This document shows, piece after piece, positions 46,448-55,114 of a DNA stretch of 64,000 nt. Location of the stretch: the NCBI RefSeq assembly GCF_018390555.1, contig NZ_JAHBGB010000041.1, positions 62,001 through 126,000 of the forward strand, in the 5' to 3' direction. The first letter of the stretch is position 1; the number at the start of each line of letters is the position of its first letter. This DNA comes from Ancylobacter oerskovii. Lineage in GTDB: Bacteria > Pseudomonadota > Alphaproteobacteria > Rhizobiales > Xanthobacteraceae. The notes beneath the pieces are model-generated. The model saw only the letters and a program-made list of their open reading frames with translations, did not search any database and was not told the DNA's origin. The position numbers and the translations under genes were made by a program.

Positions 46448-46648
46448 TTACCGCTTGAAGAACGCGTCCGCCGCCGCCCGCGAGGAGCGCTTGCCGTCGA
46501 GCGAGGCGCGCAGCCGCACGATCTCGGCTTCCAGCAGCGCGATGCGCTCCTCGATCTCCGCCTCCGACAGGGTGGAGAGATCGGTGCCGACTTCGTGGGC
46601 GGCGGGCGGCGTTGCCGGGCGGAGGCTGAAGGGATCGTCCTCGATCAT
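46448..46648 (-). CDS. DUF1192 small protein
   Basis: A 66-residue protein (MIEDDPFSLRPATPPAAHEV and then a helix EIEERIALLEAEIVRLRAS) of the DUF1192 family, widespread in alphaproteobacteria and of unknown function. The start at 46648 has AGGAG at a seven-base spacing and begins the conserved family sequence; upstream in-frame ATGs are not supported. It is divergent from the quinone oxidoreductase gene. Confidence 0.88.
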   Translation of the reverse strand: MIEDDPFSLRPATPPAAHEVGTDLSTLSEAEIEERIALLEAEIVRLRASLDGKRSSRAAADAFFKR

Positions 46649-46809
46649 GTCGGGTCTCCTCGCTGGCGATGGCAGGGCCATCCTGGGCTATCTATTGCGC
46701 GACGGGCTCGGTTGCCAGTGCGGGCGCCATGACTTAACCAGACCGCTCGACCGGTTGTCCGCCCGCCGGAACCTCGTTCCGTCCGGCCCTGAACTGCGAG
46801 GATATCTCC

Positions 46810-47808
46810 GTGAGCGACCTGCCCGCCACCATGACCGCCATCGGCCTGCCGACCCCCGGCGGCCCCGAAGCCCTGGTGCCGGAGACCCGGCCGGTTCCGG
46901 CGCCCGGCGTCGGCGAGATCCTGGTCCGCGTGGCCGCCGCCGGCGTGAACCGTCCCGACGTCATGCAGCGCAAGGGCCTGTATCCGCCGCCGCCCGGCGC
47001 CTCCGACATTCCCGGCCTGGAGATCGCCGGCGAGGTGGTGGCACTCGGCGCGGGCGTGACGAGCTGGCGCCTCGGCGACAAGGTGTGCGCCCTGGTGTCC
47101 GGCGGCGGCTATGCGCAATATTGCCTGGCGCAGGCGGATGCGGCGCTTCCCGTTCCCGCCGGCCTCTCCATGACCGAGGCGGCGGCGCTGCCGGAGACCT
47201 TCTTCACCGTCTGGACCAATGTGTTCGATCTCGCCGGGCTGAAGGCGGGCGAGAACTTCCTCGTCCATGGCGGCACTTCGGGCATCGGCACCACGGCGAT
47301 CCAGCTCGCCAAGGCCCATGGTGCCACCGTCTTCGCCACCGCCGGCAGCGCCGAGAAGTGCAAGGTGTGCCTCGATCTCGGGGCCGACGTCGCCATCGAC
47401 TACAAGACCGAGGACTTCGTCGCGGTCATCAAGGAGAAGACCGGCGGCCGGGGCGTCAACGTCATCCTCGACATGGTCGGCGGCTCCTACATCGCCCGCA
47501 ATTACGAGGCGGCGGCGCCGCTCGGGCGCATCGTGCAGATCGCCTTCATGGAGGGCTCGAAGGTGCAGATCGACTTCATGCGGCTGATGCTGAAGCGGCT
47601 GTCGCATATGGGCTCGACGCTGCGCTCGCGGCCGAACGCCGAGAAGGCCGCTCTCGCCGCCTCGCTGCGCGCCAGGGTGTGGCCGCTGATCGAGGCCGGC
47701 AAGGTGAAGCCGGTGCTGGACCAGACCTTCCCGCTGGAGAAGGCCAGCGCCGCCCATACCCGCATGGAGACCAGCCTGCACATCGGCAAGATCATGCTGG
47801 AGGTGTGA
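46810..47808 (+). CDS. Zinc-free quinone oxidoreductase (PIG3/QOR type)
   Basis: A 332-residue MDR-superfamily NADPH-dependent quinone oxidoreductase. Visible are the N-terminal VRVAAAGVNRPDVMQRKGLYPPPPG catalytic-domain pattern, the NADPH-binding VHGGTSGIGTTAIQLAKAHG and SAEKCKVCLDLGADVAIDY. Metal-binding cysteines of alcohol dehydrogenases are absent. The start is a GTG at 46810 with GAGG nine bases upstream. A likely role is quinone or enal detoxification. Confidence 0.9.
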   Translation: MSDLPATMTAIGLPTPGGPEALVPETRPVPAPGVGEILVRVAAAGVNRPDVMQRKGLYPPPPGASDIPGLEIAGEVVALGAGVTSWRLGDKVCALVSGGGYAQYCLAQADAALPVPAGLSMTEAAALPETFFTVWTNVFDLAGLKAGENFLVHGGTSGIGTTAIQLAKAHGATVFATAGSAEKCKVCLDLGADVAIDYKTEDFVAVIKEKTGGRGVNVILDMVGGSYIARNYEAAAPLGRIVQIAFMEGSKVQIDFMRLMLKRLSHMGSTLRSRPNAEKAALAASLRARVWPLIEAGKVKPVLDQTFPLEKASAAHTRMETSLHIGKIMLEV

Positions 47809-48540
47809 GGAGCGGCACGCCGGGTGTTTCCCGGGGCATGTCCCGCCCGAGCGCCCGGCTCCCTCTCCCCCGAAGCCGAATGCTTTCGGTCGGAACCCCG
47901 CTCGGCCACAGCCAAGTTCGGACGGGGAGAGGAGCGATGGGCTCCGAGGCAGCGCAAGCTTGCCACCTCTCCGACCCGCTGCGCGTGCCACTCCGGGCGC
48001 TTTCTGGGTATCCCGCCCGAGCGACCGGCTCCCTCTCCCCGTCGGGGAGAGGGGTGGGGTGAGGGGCCTTCCTGGCTTCCCGATCGCCAGAGCCCCTCAC
48101 CGACCCGCTGCGCCGGCCACCTCTCCCCAACGGGGAGAGGAAGGGAAAAGAGCCGCCGTCAGCGGTTCCACCATGGCGCACCGGGACCCCGGCGGAGAGA
48201 ACAGAGCCTTCCTCTCCCCGCCCGAACCCGGCTGTTGCGGAGTTCGGGCCCCGGGTGGTCGAAACCGAAGGCATTCGGTTTTGACGGAGAGGACCGGGGT
48301 GAAGGGTCTTCTACGCTTCCCGATGTCGTCCCCCTCTCCGACCCGCTGCGCATGCCACTCCGGGCGCTTTCCGGGTATCCCGCCCGAGCGACCGGCTCCC
48401 TCTCCCCGTCGGGGAGAGGGGTGGGGTGAGGGGTCTTCCTGGGAGGAAAAGAAAAGAGCCATCCGCCGGCATCGGGCGCTCTTCCGGCCCGGCTTCGTCC
48501 CCGGCCCGCATGACGCGAGCGGGATAACCCCTCGACCCCT
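47809..48540. repeat. Repeat-rich intergenic region with a 109-bp direct repeat
   Basis: No gene is supported in these 730 bases. Two nearly identical 109-base copies lie at 47967-48075 and 48334-48442, each containing the palindrome CTCCCCGTCGGGGAG. A third related element (about 48088-48140) has CCTCTCCCC-AACGGGGAGAGG in the opposite orientation. Other modules near 47866-47935 and 48211-48300 contain CCGAAGCCGAATGC-like and GACGGAGAGG-like ends. Related sequences occur at 32.2-32.5 kb and 52.2-52.6 kb. Confidence 0.8.
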
Positions 48541-48569
48541 CTTTAAATCCCCGCCGTGCCGTCCTAGAT
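48541..48569 (+). promoter_or_regulatory. Probable promoter of 6S RNA
   Basis: A CTTTAA -35 (48541-48546), a 17-base spacer and a CTAGAT -10 (48564-48569). The predicted start at about 48576-48577 coincides exactly with the first base of the closing stem of the 6S RNA, which strengthens the call. Confidence 0.65.
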
Positions 48570-48576
48570 TTGTCAT

Positions 48577-48731
48577 GCGGGGCTGCGAGGTTCGTCAGGA
48601 GAACATATTCCCCGGGGCCTTATCGATCTCAAAGGGAGCTGTCCCTGACCAGACCCCTGGGTCTGGACACACGGCGCCCACCTACGTTGTAGGTTCCCGG
48701 GATCGATTTCCAACGGCCATCGCGGCTCCGC
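48577..48731 (+). ncRNA. ssrS: 6S RNA
   Basis: The core from about 48606 to 48700 (CCCCGGGGCC, GGGAGCTGTCCCTGACC, CCCTGGGTCTGGACAC, CACCTACGTTGTAGGTTC) is the recognisable alphaproteobacterial 6S RNA. A 12-bp closing stem, GCGGGGCTGCGA (48577-48588) with TCGCGGCTCCGC (48720-48731, two G-U pairs), defines ends giving a length of 155 nt, normal for 6S RNA. It binds RNA polymerase holoenzyme and modulates sigma-70 transcription in stationary phase. fthC follows by 10 bases, the typical downstream neighbour. Confidence 0.93.
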
Positions 48732-48741
48732 GCTGATCATC

Positions 48742-49347
48742 ATGACCGCTGCTTCGACACTTCCCGATAAACCTACCCTGCGCGCTGCCGCGCTCGCCCG
48801 ACGGGCGAGCCTGGAACCGCGCCTGCATGCCGCGGCGTCCGCCCGGGCGGCGGCGCATGCGCTGTCGTGGCTCGGCGACGTCCAGGGCGAGGTGGTGGCG
48901 CTGTTCGCGCCGATCGGCTCTGAGATCGATACCGGCCCGCTGGCGGCCGGCCTGCGCGCCGCCGGCGCGAGGCTGGCCCTGCCGGTGGTGGTCGACATGA
49001 AGTCGCCGCTGCTGTTCCGGCTGTGGCAGGCCGGGGTGCCGCTCGTCGACGGCGCCGGTCCCGGCCGGCTGACCATTCCCGTGCCGCCGGAGAGCGCGCC
49101 GCTGGTGATACCCGACGTGCTGGTGGTGCCGCTCGCCGCCTATGACCCCAGCGGCCACCGGCTCGGCTATGGCGGCGGCTATTACGACCGCACGCTGGCG
49201 GCTCTGCGGCGGGCCAAGCGCATCGAGGCGCTGGGCTACGCCTTCGCGGTGCAGGAGCTTCCCTGCCTTCCCGCCGAGCCGCATGATGAGCGGCTCGACG
49301 CCGTCGTCACCGACGCCGGCATCATCACGGTGACGGCGGAGGACTAG
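48742..49347 (+). CDS. fthC: 5-formyltetrahydrofolate cyclo-ligase
   Basis: A 201-residue enzyme converting 5-formyl-THF to methenyl-THF with ATP. The characteristic PLAAYDPSGHRLGYGGGYYDRTL motif near the C-terminal third is intact. Its length is typical. It lies immediately downstream of the 6S RNA gene, as in many proteobacteria, and three bases upstream of the phosphoesterase gene, so the two are co-transcribed. Confidence 0.95.
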   Translation: MTAASTLPDKPTLRAAALARRASLEPRLHAAASARAAAHALSWLGDVQGEVVALFAPIGSEIDTGPLAAGLRAAGARLALPVVVDMKSPLLFRLWQAGVPLVDGAGPGRLTIPVPPESAPLVIPDVLVVPLAAYDPSGHRLGYGGGYYDRTLAALRRAKRIEALGYAFAVQELPCLPAEPHDERLDAVVTDAGIITVTAED

Positions 49348-49349
49348 GC

Positions 49350-50165
49350 TTGCGCATTCTCTTTCTCGGCGACGTGGTGGGCCGCGTCGGGCGTCAGGTC
49401 GTGCTCGACGAGCTTCCCCGCCTGCGCAAGGCGTGGTCGCTCGACTGCGTGGTGGTGAACGGCGAGAACGCCGCCGGCGGCTTCGGCATCACCGAGAGCA
49501 TCTATGAGGAGTTCCTCGCCGCCGGGGCGGATGCCGTCACGCTCGGCAACCATGCCTTCGACCAGCGCGAGGCGCTGGTCTTCATCGAGCGTGCCCCGCG
49601 CCTCATCCGGCCGATCAACTATCCCGCCGGCACGCCGGGGCGCGGCGCCGCCCTCGTGGAGACCGCCTCCGGTGCCCGCGTGCTGGTCGTCAACGTCATG
49701 GGCCGCGCCTTCATGGACCCGATGGACGATCCTTTTCTCGCCATCGACCGCGAGCTCGAGGCCGCCCCGCTCGGCCTCGTCTGCGACGCCGCCATCGTCG
49801 ATTTCCACGCCGAGACCACCAGCGAGAAGCAGGCCTTCGGCCATTGGTGCGACGGGCGGGCCAGCCTCGTCATCGGCACCCACACCCATGTGCCGACCGC
49901 CGATCACCGCATCCTGCCGGGCGGCACCGCCTACATGACCGATGTCGGCATGTGCGGCGCCTATGACGGGGTGATCGGCATGGACAAGGAGGAGCCGCTG
50001 CGCCGCTTCACCCGCAAGATCGGCTCCTCGCGCTTCGAGCCGGCCACCGGGCCCGGCACGCTGTCGGGCCTCGCCGTCGAGACCGATGCCGAGGGCCGGG
50101 CGGTGAAGGTCGCGCCGGTGCGCATCGGCGGCCTGCTGGAGCCGGTGGCGCCCGCCTTCTGGTAG
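49350..50165 (+). CDS. YmdB-family metallophosphoesterase (TIGR00282)
   Basis: A 271-residue protein beginning MRILFLGDVVGRVGRQ, with VVVNGENAAGGFGI, TLGNHAFD and IGTHTHVPTADHRILPGG, the metal-binding pattern of YmdB-type calcineurin-like phosphoesterases. In Bacillus the family hydrolyses cyclic nucleotides; the substrate here is not known. The start codon is TTG at 49350, chosen because the conserved family N-terminus starts exactly there and GGAGG lies upstream. It is coupled to fthC by a two-base gap. Confidence 0.9.
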   Translation: MRILFLGDVVGRVGRQVVLDELPRLRKAWSLDCVVVNGENAAGGFGITESIYEEFLAAGADAVTLGNHAFDQREALVFIERAPRLIRPINYPAGTPGRGAALVETASGARVLVVNVMGRAFMDPMDDPFLAIDRELEAAPLGLVCDAAIVDFHAETTSEKQAFGHWCDGRASLVIGTHTHVPTADHRILPGGTAYMTDVGMCGAYDGVIGMDKEEPLRRFTRKIGSSRFEPATGPGTLSGLAVETDAEGRAVKVAPVRIGGLLEPVAPAFW

Positions 50166-50211
50166 GCTGCGTGCCCGAACCTGCCGCGACCACGATCCGG
50201 CAGACACGGAG

Positions 50212-51237
50212 ATGATCGTGCTTTCCCGTCTTGTCCTCGCCACCGTCCTGATCCTCGGCCTCCTGCCCGGCGCCCGCGCCGCCGACCGGGAGGTCGGCCT
50301 GCGCCGGCTCGCGGCGGCGGTGGGCGAGCGCGGCGCCACGGTGGCGGTCGATCTGTGGTACCCGGCCGGGGCCGGCGGCGAGCCGGTGCGGCAGGGCGCG
50401 ACGCCGGTCTTCGAAGGGGTGGCGGCCTTGCGCAACGCCCCCGCCGCCGAGGGGCGGTTCCCGGTGGTGCTGCTCGCCCATGGCGGCCTGCGCTCCAATC
50501 CCGATCTCGCCGGATGGATCGCCGCCGGCCTTGCCGCGCAGGGCGCCATCGTGGTGATGCCGCGCTCGCCCGCCGCCCGGCCGGGGCCGGGCGCCCTCGA
50601 CGAGGCGCGGCTGCGGCCGGCGGATCTGCGCGCGGCGCTCGATGCGGTGGAGACCGACCCCGACGTCGCGGCGCATCGCGCCTCCGGCCGGGTGGTGGCG
50701 GTCGGCTTCTTCCTCGGCGGCACCTCGGCCCTGGCCCTGGCTGGCGCCCGGCTCGACGCGCAGGCCTATCGCCGCTCCTGCGATCCGCCGGCGGCCGGGC
50801 CGGATTGCAGCTGGTTCGCCGCCCAGGGCCTCGATCTCCACGCCGCCATCGACGACCGGGTGGGAGACCCCGCCCGGGACCCGCGCATCGCCGCGGTCAT
50901 CGCCGTCGATCCCGAGCTCACTGGCAGCCTGGCGCCGGCGAGCCTGAAGGAGATCGCGGTGCCCGTCACCCTGGTCCGGCTCGGCCCGGCGACGGGGGCC
51001 GCGCTCGCGGACGTGCCGGAGGACGCGCTGGCGGGGATACCGGCGCTGCGCCGCGTCGGCATTGCCGGCGCCACGCCCTTCGCCGCCTTCGGCCGCTGCA
51101 CGCCGCGCGGCGCGGCGCTGCTGGTGGAGGAGGGCGAGGACGACGCCATCTGCCGCGAGGGGGCGGGGCTCTCGCGCGCCGAGTTGCAGGCGGGGATGGC
51201 GCGATTGATCGGCGCGGCGGTGGCGTCGGCGCCGTGA
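50212..51237 (+). CDS. Exported alpha/beta-hydrolase-like protein lacking the nucleophile serine
   Basis: A 341-residue protein of the predicted dienelactone-hydrolase group (COG4188-like), with a signal peptide (about 1-23). The oxyanion-hole region VVLLAHGGLRSNPDLAGW is present. The nucleophile elbow, normally G-x-S-x-G-G, reads VGFFLGGTSALAL near residues 163-175, so the catalytic serine is replaced by phenylalanine. Four cysteines occur in the C-terminal half. It probably cannot hydrolyse by the usual mechanism. It lies between the YmdB-like gene and yebC, partly in keeping with a periplasmic role. Confidence 0.75.
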   Translation: MIVLSRLVLATVLILGLLPGARAADREVGLRRLAAAVGERGATVAVDLWYPAGAGGEPVRQGATPVFEGVAALRNAPAAEGRFPVVLLAHGGLRSNPDLAGWIAAGLAAQGAIVVMPRSPAARPGPGALDEARLRPADLRAALDAVETDPDVAAHRASGRVVAVGFFLGGTSALALAGARLDAQAYRRSCDPPAAGPDCSWFAAQGLDLHAAIDDRVGDPARDPRIAAVIAVDPELTGSLAPASLKEIAVPVTLVRLGPATGAALADVPEDALAGIPALRRVGIAGATPFAAFGRCTPRGAALLVEEGEDDAICREGAGLSRAELQAGMARLIGAAVASAP

Positions 51238-51354
51238 GGGCCGGCACCGGCTTTACGCGCGCCCATGCTCTCGCCTATAAGCCGGCCACACGTTTTTCGG
51301 GAATTTCTGACGCAGGGGCGGCTCCGGGCGGCTCCGCGCGAGGTGGAGGCGGCC

Positions 51355-52101
51355 ATGGCCGGGCATTCGCAGTTCAAGAACATCATGCACCGCAAGGGCA
51401 AGCAGGACGCGGTGCGCTCCAAGCTGTTCTCCAAGCTGGCGCGTGAAATCACCGTCGCCGCCAAGCTCGGCCTGCCCGACCCCAACATGAATCCGCGCCT
51501 GCGCGCCGCCATCCTCGCGGCCCGCGCGGAAAACATGCCGAAGGACAATATCGACCGCGCCATCAAGAAGGCGGCCGGCGGCGATGCCGAGAACTATGAC
51601 GAGATCCGCTACGAGGGCTACGGCCCCGGCGGCGTCGCGGTCATCGTCGAGGCGCTGACCGACAACCGCAACCGCACCGCCTCGGAAGTGCGCTCCTACT
51701 TCACCAAGTCCGGCGGCTCGCTGGCGGAGACGGGTGCGGTGTCCTTCATGTTCGACCGCGTCGGCGTCATCGAGTTCGATGCGGCGAAGGCGTCGGAGGA
51801 CGCGATGATGGAAGCCGCCATCGAGGCCGGCGCCGACGACGTCTCCTCCTCCGAGGACGGCCACGAGGTGGTGTGCTCGATCGAGAACCTGCACGAGGTG
51901 GCCCGCGCGCTGGAAGCCAAGTTCGGCGAGCCGCGCAAGTCCGGCCTGGTCTGGCGGCCGCAGAACACGGTGGCGGTGGACGACGAGGTGGCGGAGAAGC
52001 TGATCCGTCTCGTCGACAACCTCAACGACAATGACGACGTGCAGAACGTCTACGCCAATTTCGAGATCTCCGAGGCGATGATCGCCAAGATGAGCGCATA
52101 A
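51355..52101 (+). CDS. yebC: YebC/PmpR family probable transcriptional regulator
   Basis: A 248-residue member of the YebC family, beginning [20 protein letters not shown], with [17 protein letters not shown] and [14 protein letters not shown]. These proteins bind DNA or the ribosome and affect gene expression; the exact role here is unknown. It commonly precedes ruvC, but here 3 kb of repeats and accessory genes separate them. The start at 51355 has GGAGGCGG upstream. Its final codons and stop lie within the first copy of a palindromic repeat. Confidence 0.95.
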   Translation: MAGHSQFKNIMHRKGKQDAVRSKLFSKLAREITVAAKLGLPDPNMNPRLRAAILAARAENMPKDNIDRAIKKAAGGDAENYDEIRYEGYGPGGVAVIVEALTDNRNRTASEVRSYFTKSGGSLAETGAVSFMFDRVGVIEFDAAKASEDAMMEAAIEAGADDVSSSEDGHEVVCSIENLHEVARALEAKFGEPRKSGLVWRPQNTVAVDDEVAEKLIRLVDNLNDNDDVQNVYANFEISEAMIAKMSA

Positions 52102-52178
52102 GCGCTCATCTTCACGGGGCCTCCCTGAGCGCATAAGCGCTCATCTTCACGAGGATATTGCCGAGCGCATAAGCGCTC
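52092..52178. repeat. Three copies of a GAGCGC-ATAA-GCGCTC palindrome
   Basis: Perfect hairpin palindromes at 52092-52107, 52127-52142 and 52163-52178, spaced 35 and 36 bases and each followed by ATCTTCAC or ATCCTCGC. The first copy starts inside yebC: ATG AGC GCA TAA gives its last two residues after Met and its stop codon. Thus coding end and repeat are the same sequence. Confidence 0.85.
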
Positions 52179-52242
52179 ATCCTCGCTGGCGCCCCGCTAG
52201 ACGCCTCGGCGCTTATCCCGCCGCCAGATGGCACCACCTTCC

Positions 52243-52574
52243 TTTCCCTCTCCCCATTGGGGAGAGGTGGCCCGCGCAGCGGGTCGGCAAGGGGCTCTAG
52301 CGGTCGGGAAGCCGGGAAGACCCTTCACCCCACTCCTCTCCGCCCGAACTCGGCTGTTACCGAGTTTGGCTCCGAAGAGCCGCCGCCGGAAACATCCGGC
52401 CTCGGCGGAGAGTGAGCCGGTTGCACGGGGAGGGCGGGTGTTCGGATTGGCCTTGTGGCTTCCGAAATGACGGCCGGGTTCCGCTTCTTTCCCTCTCCCC
52501 GTTGGGGAGAGGTGGCCCGCGCAGCGGGTCGGTGAGGGGGCCTGGCGGTCGGGAAGCCGGGAAGACCCCTCTTC
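52243..52574. repeat. Two more copies of the CTCTCCCC-type palindromic intergenic repeat
   Basis: Copies at 52243-52328 and 52488-52574 share TTTCCCTCTCCCC, then GGGGAGAGGTGGCCCGCGCA, GCGGGTCGG and GTCGGGAAGCCGGGAAGACC. Between them is a further inverted module (about 52335-52415, GCCCGAACTCGGCTGTT and GGCCTCGGCGGAGAG). No gene is supported here. Confidence 0.75.
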
Positions 52575-52606
52575 CCACGGGGAGGAAGCGGGCGGCGTGC
52601 CCGTTC

Positions 52607-53353
52607 CTATGGCCGCAGCAGCGGGTCGAGCAGCGGCACGCTCGCCACCGCCGAGAGCGCGATCACCCAATAGGCGATCAGCCGGAACTGCCGGTCGTTC
52701 GCCAGCCGGAAGCCGCGCGCGCCGGCCACGAGCCCCAGCGCATAGGTGGGGCCGAGCACCAGCGACAGCTTCAGCACCTCGGCGGTGACGAGGCCGCGGC
52801 TGACATAGGCGGTGCCGGAGGCGAGGGTGGTAAGCGCGAAGAAGGCGAACAGGTTCGCCCGCACCAGCGCCGCGTTCTGCCCGGTGCCGAGCCAGTACAC
52901 CACCACCGGCGGCCCCGACAGCTGCGCCGCGCCGCCCAGCATCCCCGACAGCGCGCCGATGCCGAGCTTGGCGGCGAGCGAGTGCGGCGCCTGCCAGCCG
53001 CGACCGAGGATGAGCAGCATCAGCAGCGCCACCGCCAGCGTCGCGATGGCCCAGCGCAGCACCACCGGGTCGATCTCCTCCAGCAGCCAGACGCCGAGCG
53101 GCACCGCCGCCACCGCGCCGAGCCCGAGCGGCGCCACCTGCCGCCAGATGCAGGCGCGCATCGCCTGCAGCACCATCGGCAGGGTCAGCACGGTGTCGAT
53201 GACCAGCAAGGTGGGGGCCGCCAGCTTCGGGCTGAAGACGGCGCCGACCAGCGGCATGAAGATCAGCGCGCCACCGAAGCCGGAAAAGCCGCGCGTGGCG
53301 CCGGCGATCAGGGCGGTGGCGATGGCCCACAGGAGGGCGGCGTCGAAGGACAT
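52607..53353 (-). CDS. TauE/SafE family (DUF81) membrane permease
   Basis: A 248-residue protein with about eight hydrophobic segments, rich in Gly and Leu, starting ATALIAGATRGFSGFGGALIF, the family pattern. TauE/SafE proteins are thought to export sulfonates or sulfite-related anions, but substrates vary. It is an isolated minus-strand gene in the accessory stretch between yebC and ruvC. Confidence 0.85.
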   Translation of the reverse strand: MSFDAALLWAIATALIAGATRGFSGFGGALIFMPLVGAVFSPKLAAPTLLVIDTVLTLPMVLQAMRACIWRQVAPLGLGAVAAVPLGVWLLEEIDPVVLRWAIATLAVALLMLLILGRGWQAPHSLAAKLGIGALSGMLGGAAQLSGPPVVVYWLGTGQNAALVRANLFAFFALTTLASGTAYVSRGLVTAEVLKLSLVLGPTYALGLVAGARGFRLANDRQFRLIAYWVIALSAVASVPLLDPLLRP

Positions 53354-53612
53354 GAGCGCACCGATGGGGGGCTTGCCGCGCAGGAGGCGCCGGCGAGCGC
53401 GAAACGACGCCCGTGGCGCGTTGCTGCCTTGCTAGCCGCGGCCATGGCGCGGGTCAATCGCCGTTTCTTGTCGTTTCGCAGCTTCTATCACATTTGGTGA
53501 AGCACCCTATCGGCAAAACTCATTTGTCGATGACGGCCCGCGCCCCCACATTGACCCCCGAAAACAGGAGCGCGCCGGATCGGATCGCGGCGCGACCACT
53601 CGGGATCTTGTC

Positions 53613-54557
53613 ATGAGCCTTTCTGAAAGCTGCGCGTCGGCGGAGGCTGACGCCGCCCGCGCCGCTTCCGAGCGTGCCGACCGGCTGGTCGGGGCCGCTC
53701 TCGCCTTGTTCGCCGTCGCCATCTGGGGCGGCTGGATCGTGTCCACCCGCCATGCCGTGGCCGGGCATCTGACGCCGTCGGCGGTCGGCTGGCTGCGCTT
53801 CGTGGTGCCGGCGGTGGTGCTGGCGCCGTGGTGGCTGAAGATCGGGCTGTGGCCGCGCGGGCGGGTGGTGCCGTTCCTGTTCTGCTTCATGGGGTCGGGC
53901 GCCATCTTCTTCCTGGTGGTGGCCAACGCCATGCGCTTCGTGCCGGCGGCCGATGTCGGGCCGCTGCTGCCGGGCACCATGCCGCTGATCGTGGCGGTGA
54001 TCTCGGTGCTGGCGCTGAAGGAGCGGCTGGGCTGGATGCGGGCGGCCGGCTTCGTCTGCATCGCGCTCGGCGTCGTCACGCTGGGCGGGCGCGGGCTGCT
54101 CAATTCGGCTGATGGGGCCTGGCGCGGCCATCTGCTCCTGCTCACCGGCGCCGCGCTGTGGGCCGGCTACACGCTGGCCTTCCGCCGCACCGGCATGGAC
54201 GCGAAGGAGCTTGTGGGGCTGATCGGGCTCTGGTCGGCGATCATCCTCACCCCGGTCGGCCTCCCGGGAGCGGTCGCGGCGATACAGGCCGGCCACGGGG
54301 CCGAGGTGCTGCAGCTGGTGCTGGTTCAGGGCGTCGGCTCGGGCGTGGTGGCGCTGGTGGCCTTCGGCATGGCGATCGAGAAGCTCGGCTCCTCGCGCGC
54401 GGCGGCCTTCACCGGCCTCGTCCCGGCGCTGGCGGCCGGGCTCGCGGTGCCGCTGCTGGGCGAGCATCCCGACACGGCGGCGGTCATCGGCATCCTCGCC
54501 ACCGGCACCGGCGTGGTGCTGGCCAGCGGCGCGCTGGCACCCTCGCGCCGGGCCTGA
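53613..54557 (+). CDS. DMT-superfamily transporter (EamA domains)
   Basis: A 314-residue protein with about ten membrane segments in two EamA repeats, including RHAVAGHLTPSAVGWLRFVV and PLLPGTMPLIVAVISVLALKE in the first half and the same patterns in the second. The N-terminal 25 residues are soluble. The substrate of this drug/metabolite transporter is unknown. It starts within the 3-kb accessory segment and is divergent from the TauE gene. Confidence 0.88.
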   Translation: MSLSESCASAEADAARAASERADRLVGAALALFAVAIWGGWIVSTRHAVAGHLTPSAVGWLRFVVPAVVLAPWWLKIGLWPRGRVVPFLFCFMGSGAIFFLVVANAMRFVPAADVGPLLPGTMPLIVAVISVLALKERLGWMRAAGFVCIALGVVTLGGRGLLNSADGAWRGHLLLLTGAALWAGYTLAFRRTGMDAKELVGLIGLWSAIILTPVGLPGAVAAIQAGHGAEVLQLVLVQGVGSGVVALVAFGMAIEKLGSSRAAAFTGLVPALAAGLAVPLLGEHPDTAAVIGILATGTGVVLASGALAPSRRA

Positions 54558-54623
54558 CATCCGGGTTCCCCGCTCCGTGCTCCCCATGGCCGGCCGGGCC
54601 GGCCATGGGCGGCGAGGCGGAGC

Positions 54624-54977
54624 CTAGTCGTTCACGACGTGCCAGACGCCGTTCTTGCCGTCGCCCGTCTTGTCGCCTGCTTTCTTGTCGCCGACGAAAT
54701 AATAGAGCGGCTTGCCGTCATAGGCCCATTGCAGGGCGCCGTCCTTGCGCGGCACCAGCGTCCAGCCCGCCTTCATGGCGTCGCCCTGCTTGCCGAGATA
54801 GGGCGGCCAGTTGGCGGCGCAGGCATCGTAGCAGGCGGACATGCCGCCGGTGTCCTTGTCGAAGACATACAGGGTCTTGCCGCCGGTGCCGGTGAGCATG
54901 CCGGCGGCGAGCGCCGGACCGGCGAGCAGCAAGAGGCCGGCCGCGGGGCCGGTAAGGCGGGCGAGACGGGTGTTCAT
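54624..54977 (-). CDS. Exported COG4315-type repeat protein
   Basis: A 117-residue protein with a signal peptide (about 1-25, ending GPALA) and two copies of a pattern with YVFDKDTGGMSACYDACAA and LYYFVGDKKAGD, the Y-x-F/Y-x-x-D secreted repeat of COG4315. Two cysteines sit in the first repeat. Function unknown; these are often periplasmic or surface proteins. It converges on the EamA gene and is divergent from ruvC. Confidence 0.85.
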   Translation of the reverse strand: MNTRLARLTGPAAGLLLLAGPALAAGMLTGTGGKTLYVFDKDTGGMSACYDACAANWPPYLGKQGDAMKAGWTLVPRKDGALQWAYDGKPLYYFVGDKKAGDKTGDGKNGVWHVVND

Positions 54978-55114
54978 GGCGTTCCTCCGGTGACTGGGGT
55001 CTGCGGTGCCCCTTCATCCCGCGTTAACCATGCGCCCCGCCTGTGGCGAAATCACGGGCTTTCTCTCGTCCCGGAGACTGGCCGTTCGTCGTTTGTTCGG
55101 GTACTTCCTGAGGC

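Noticed and set aside
47809..48540. A CRISPR array
   Set aside because: The repeats are few, long and palindromic, spacing is irregular and no cas genes are present; they fit dispersed palindromic elements.
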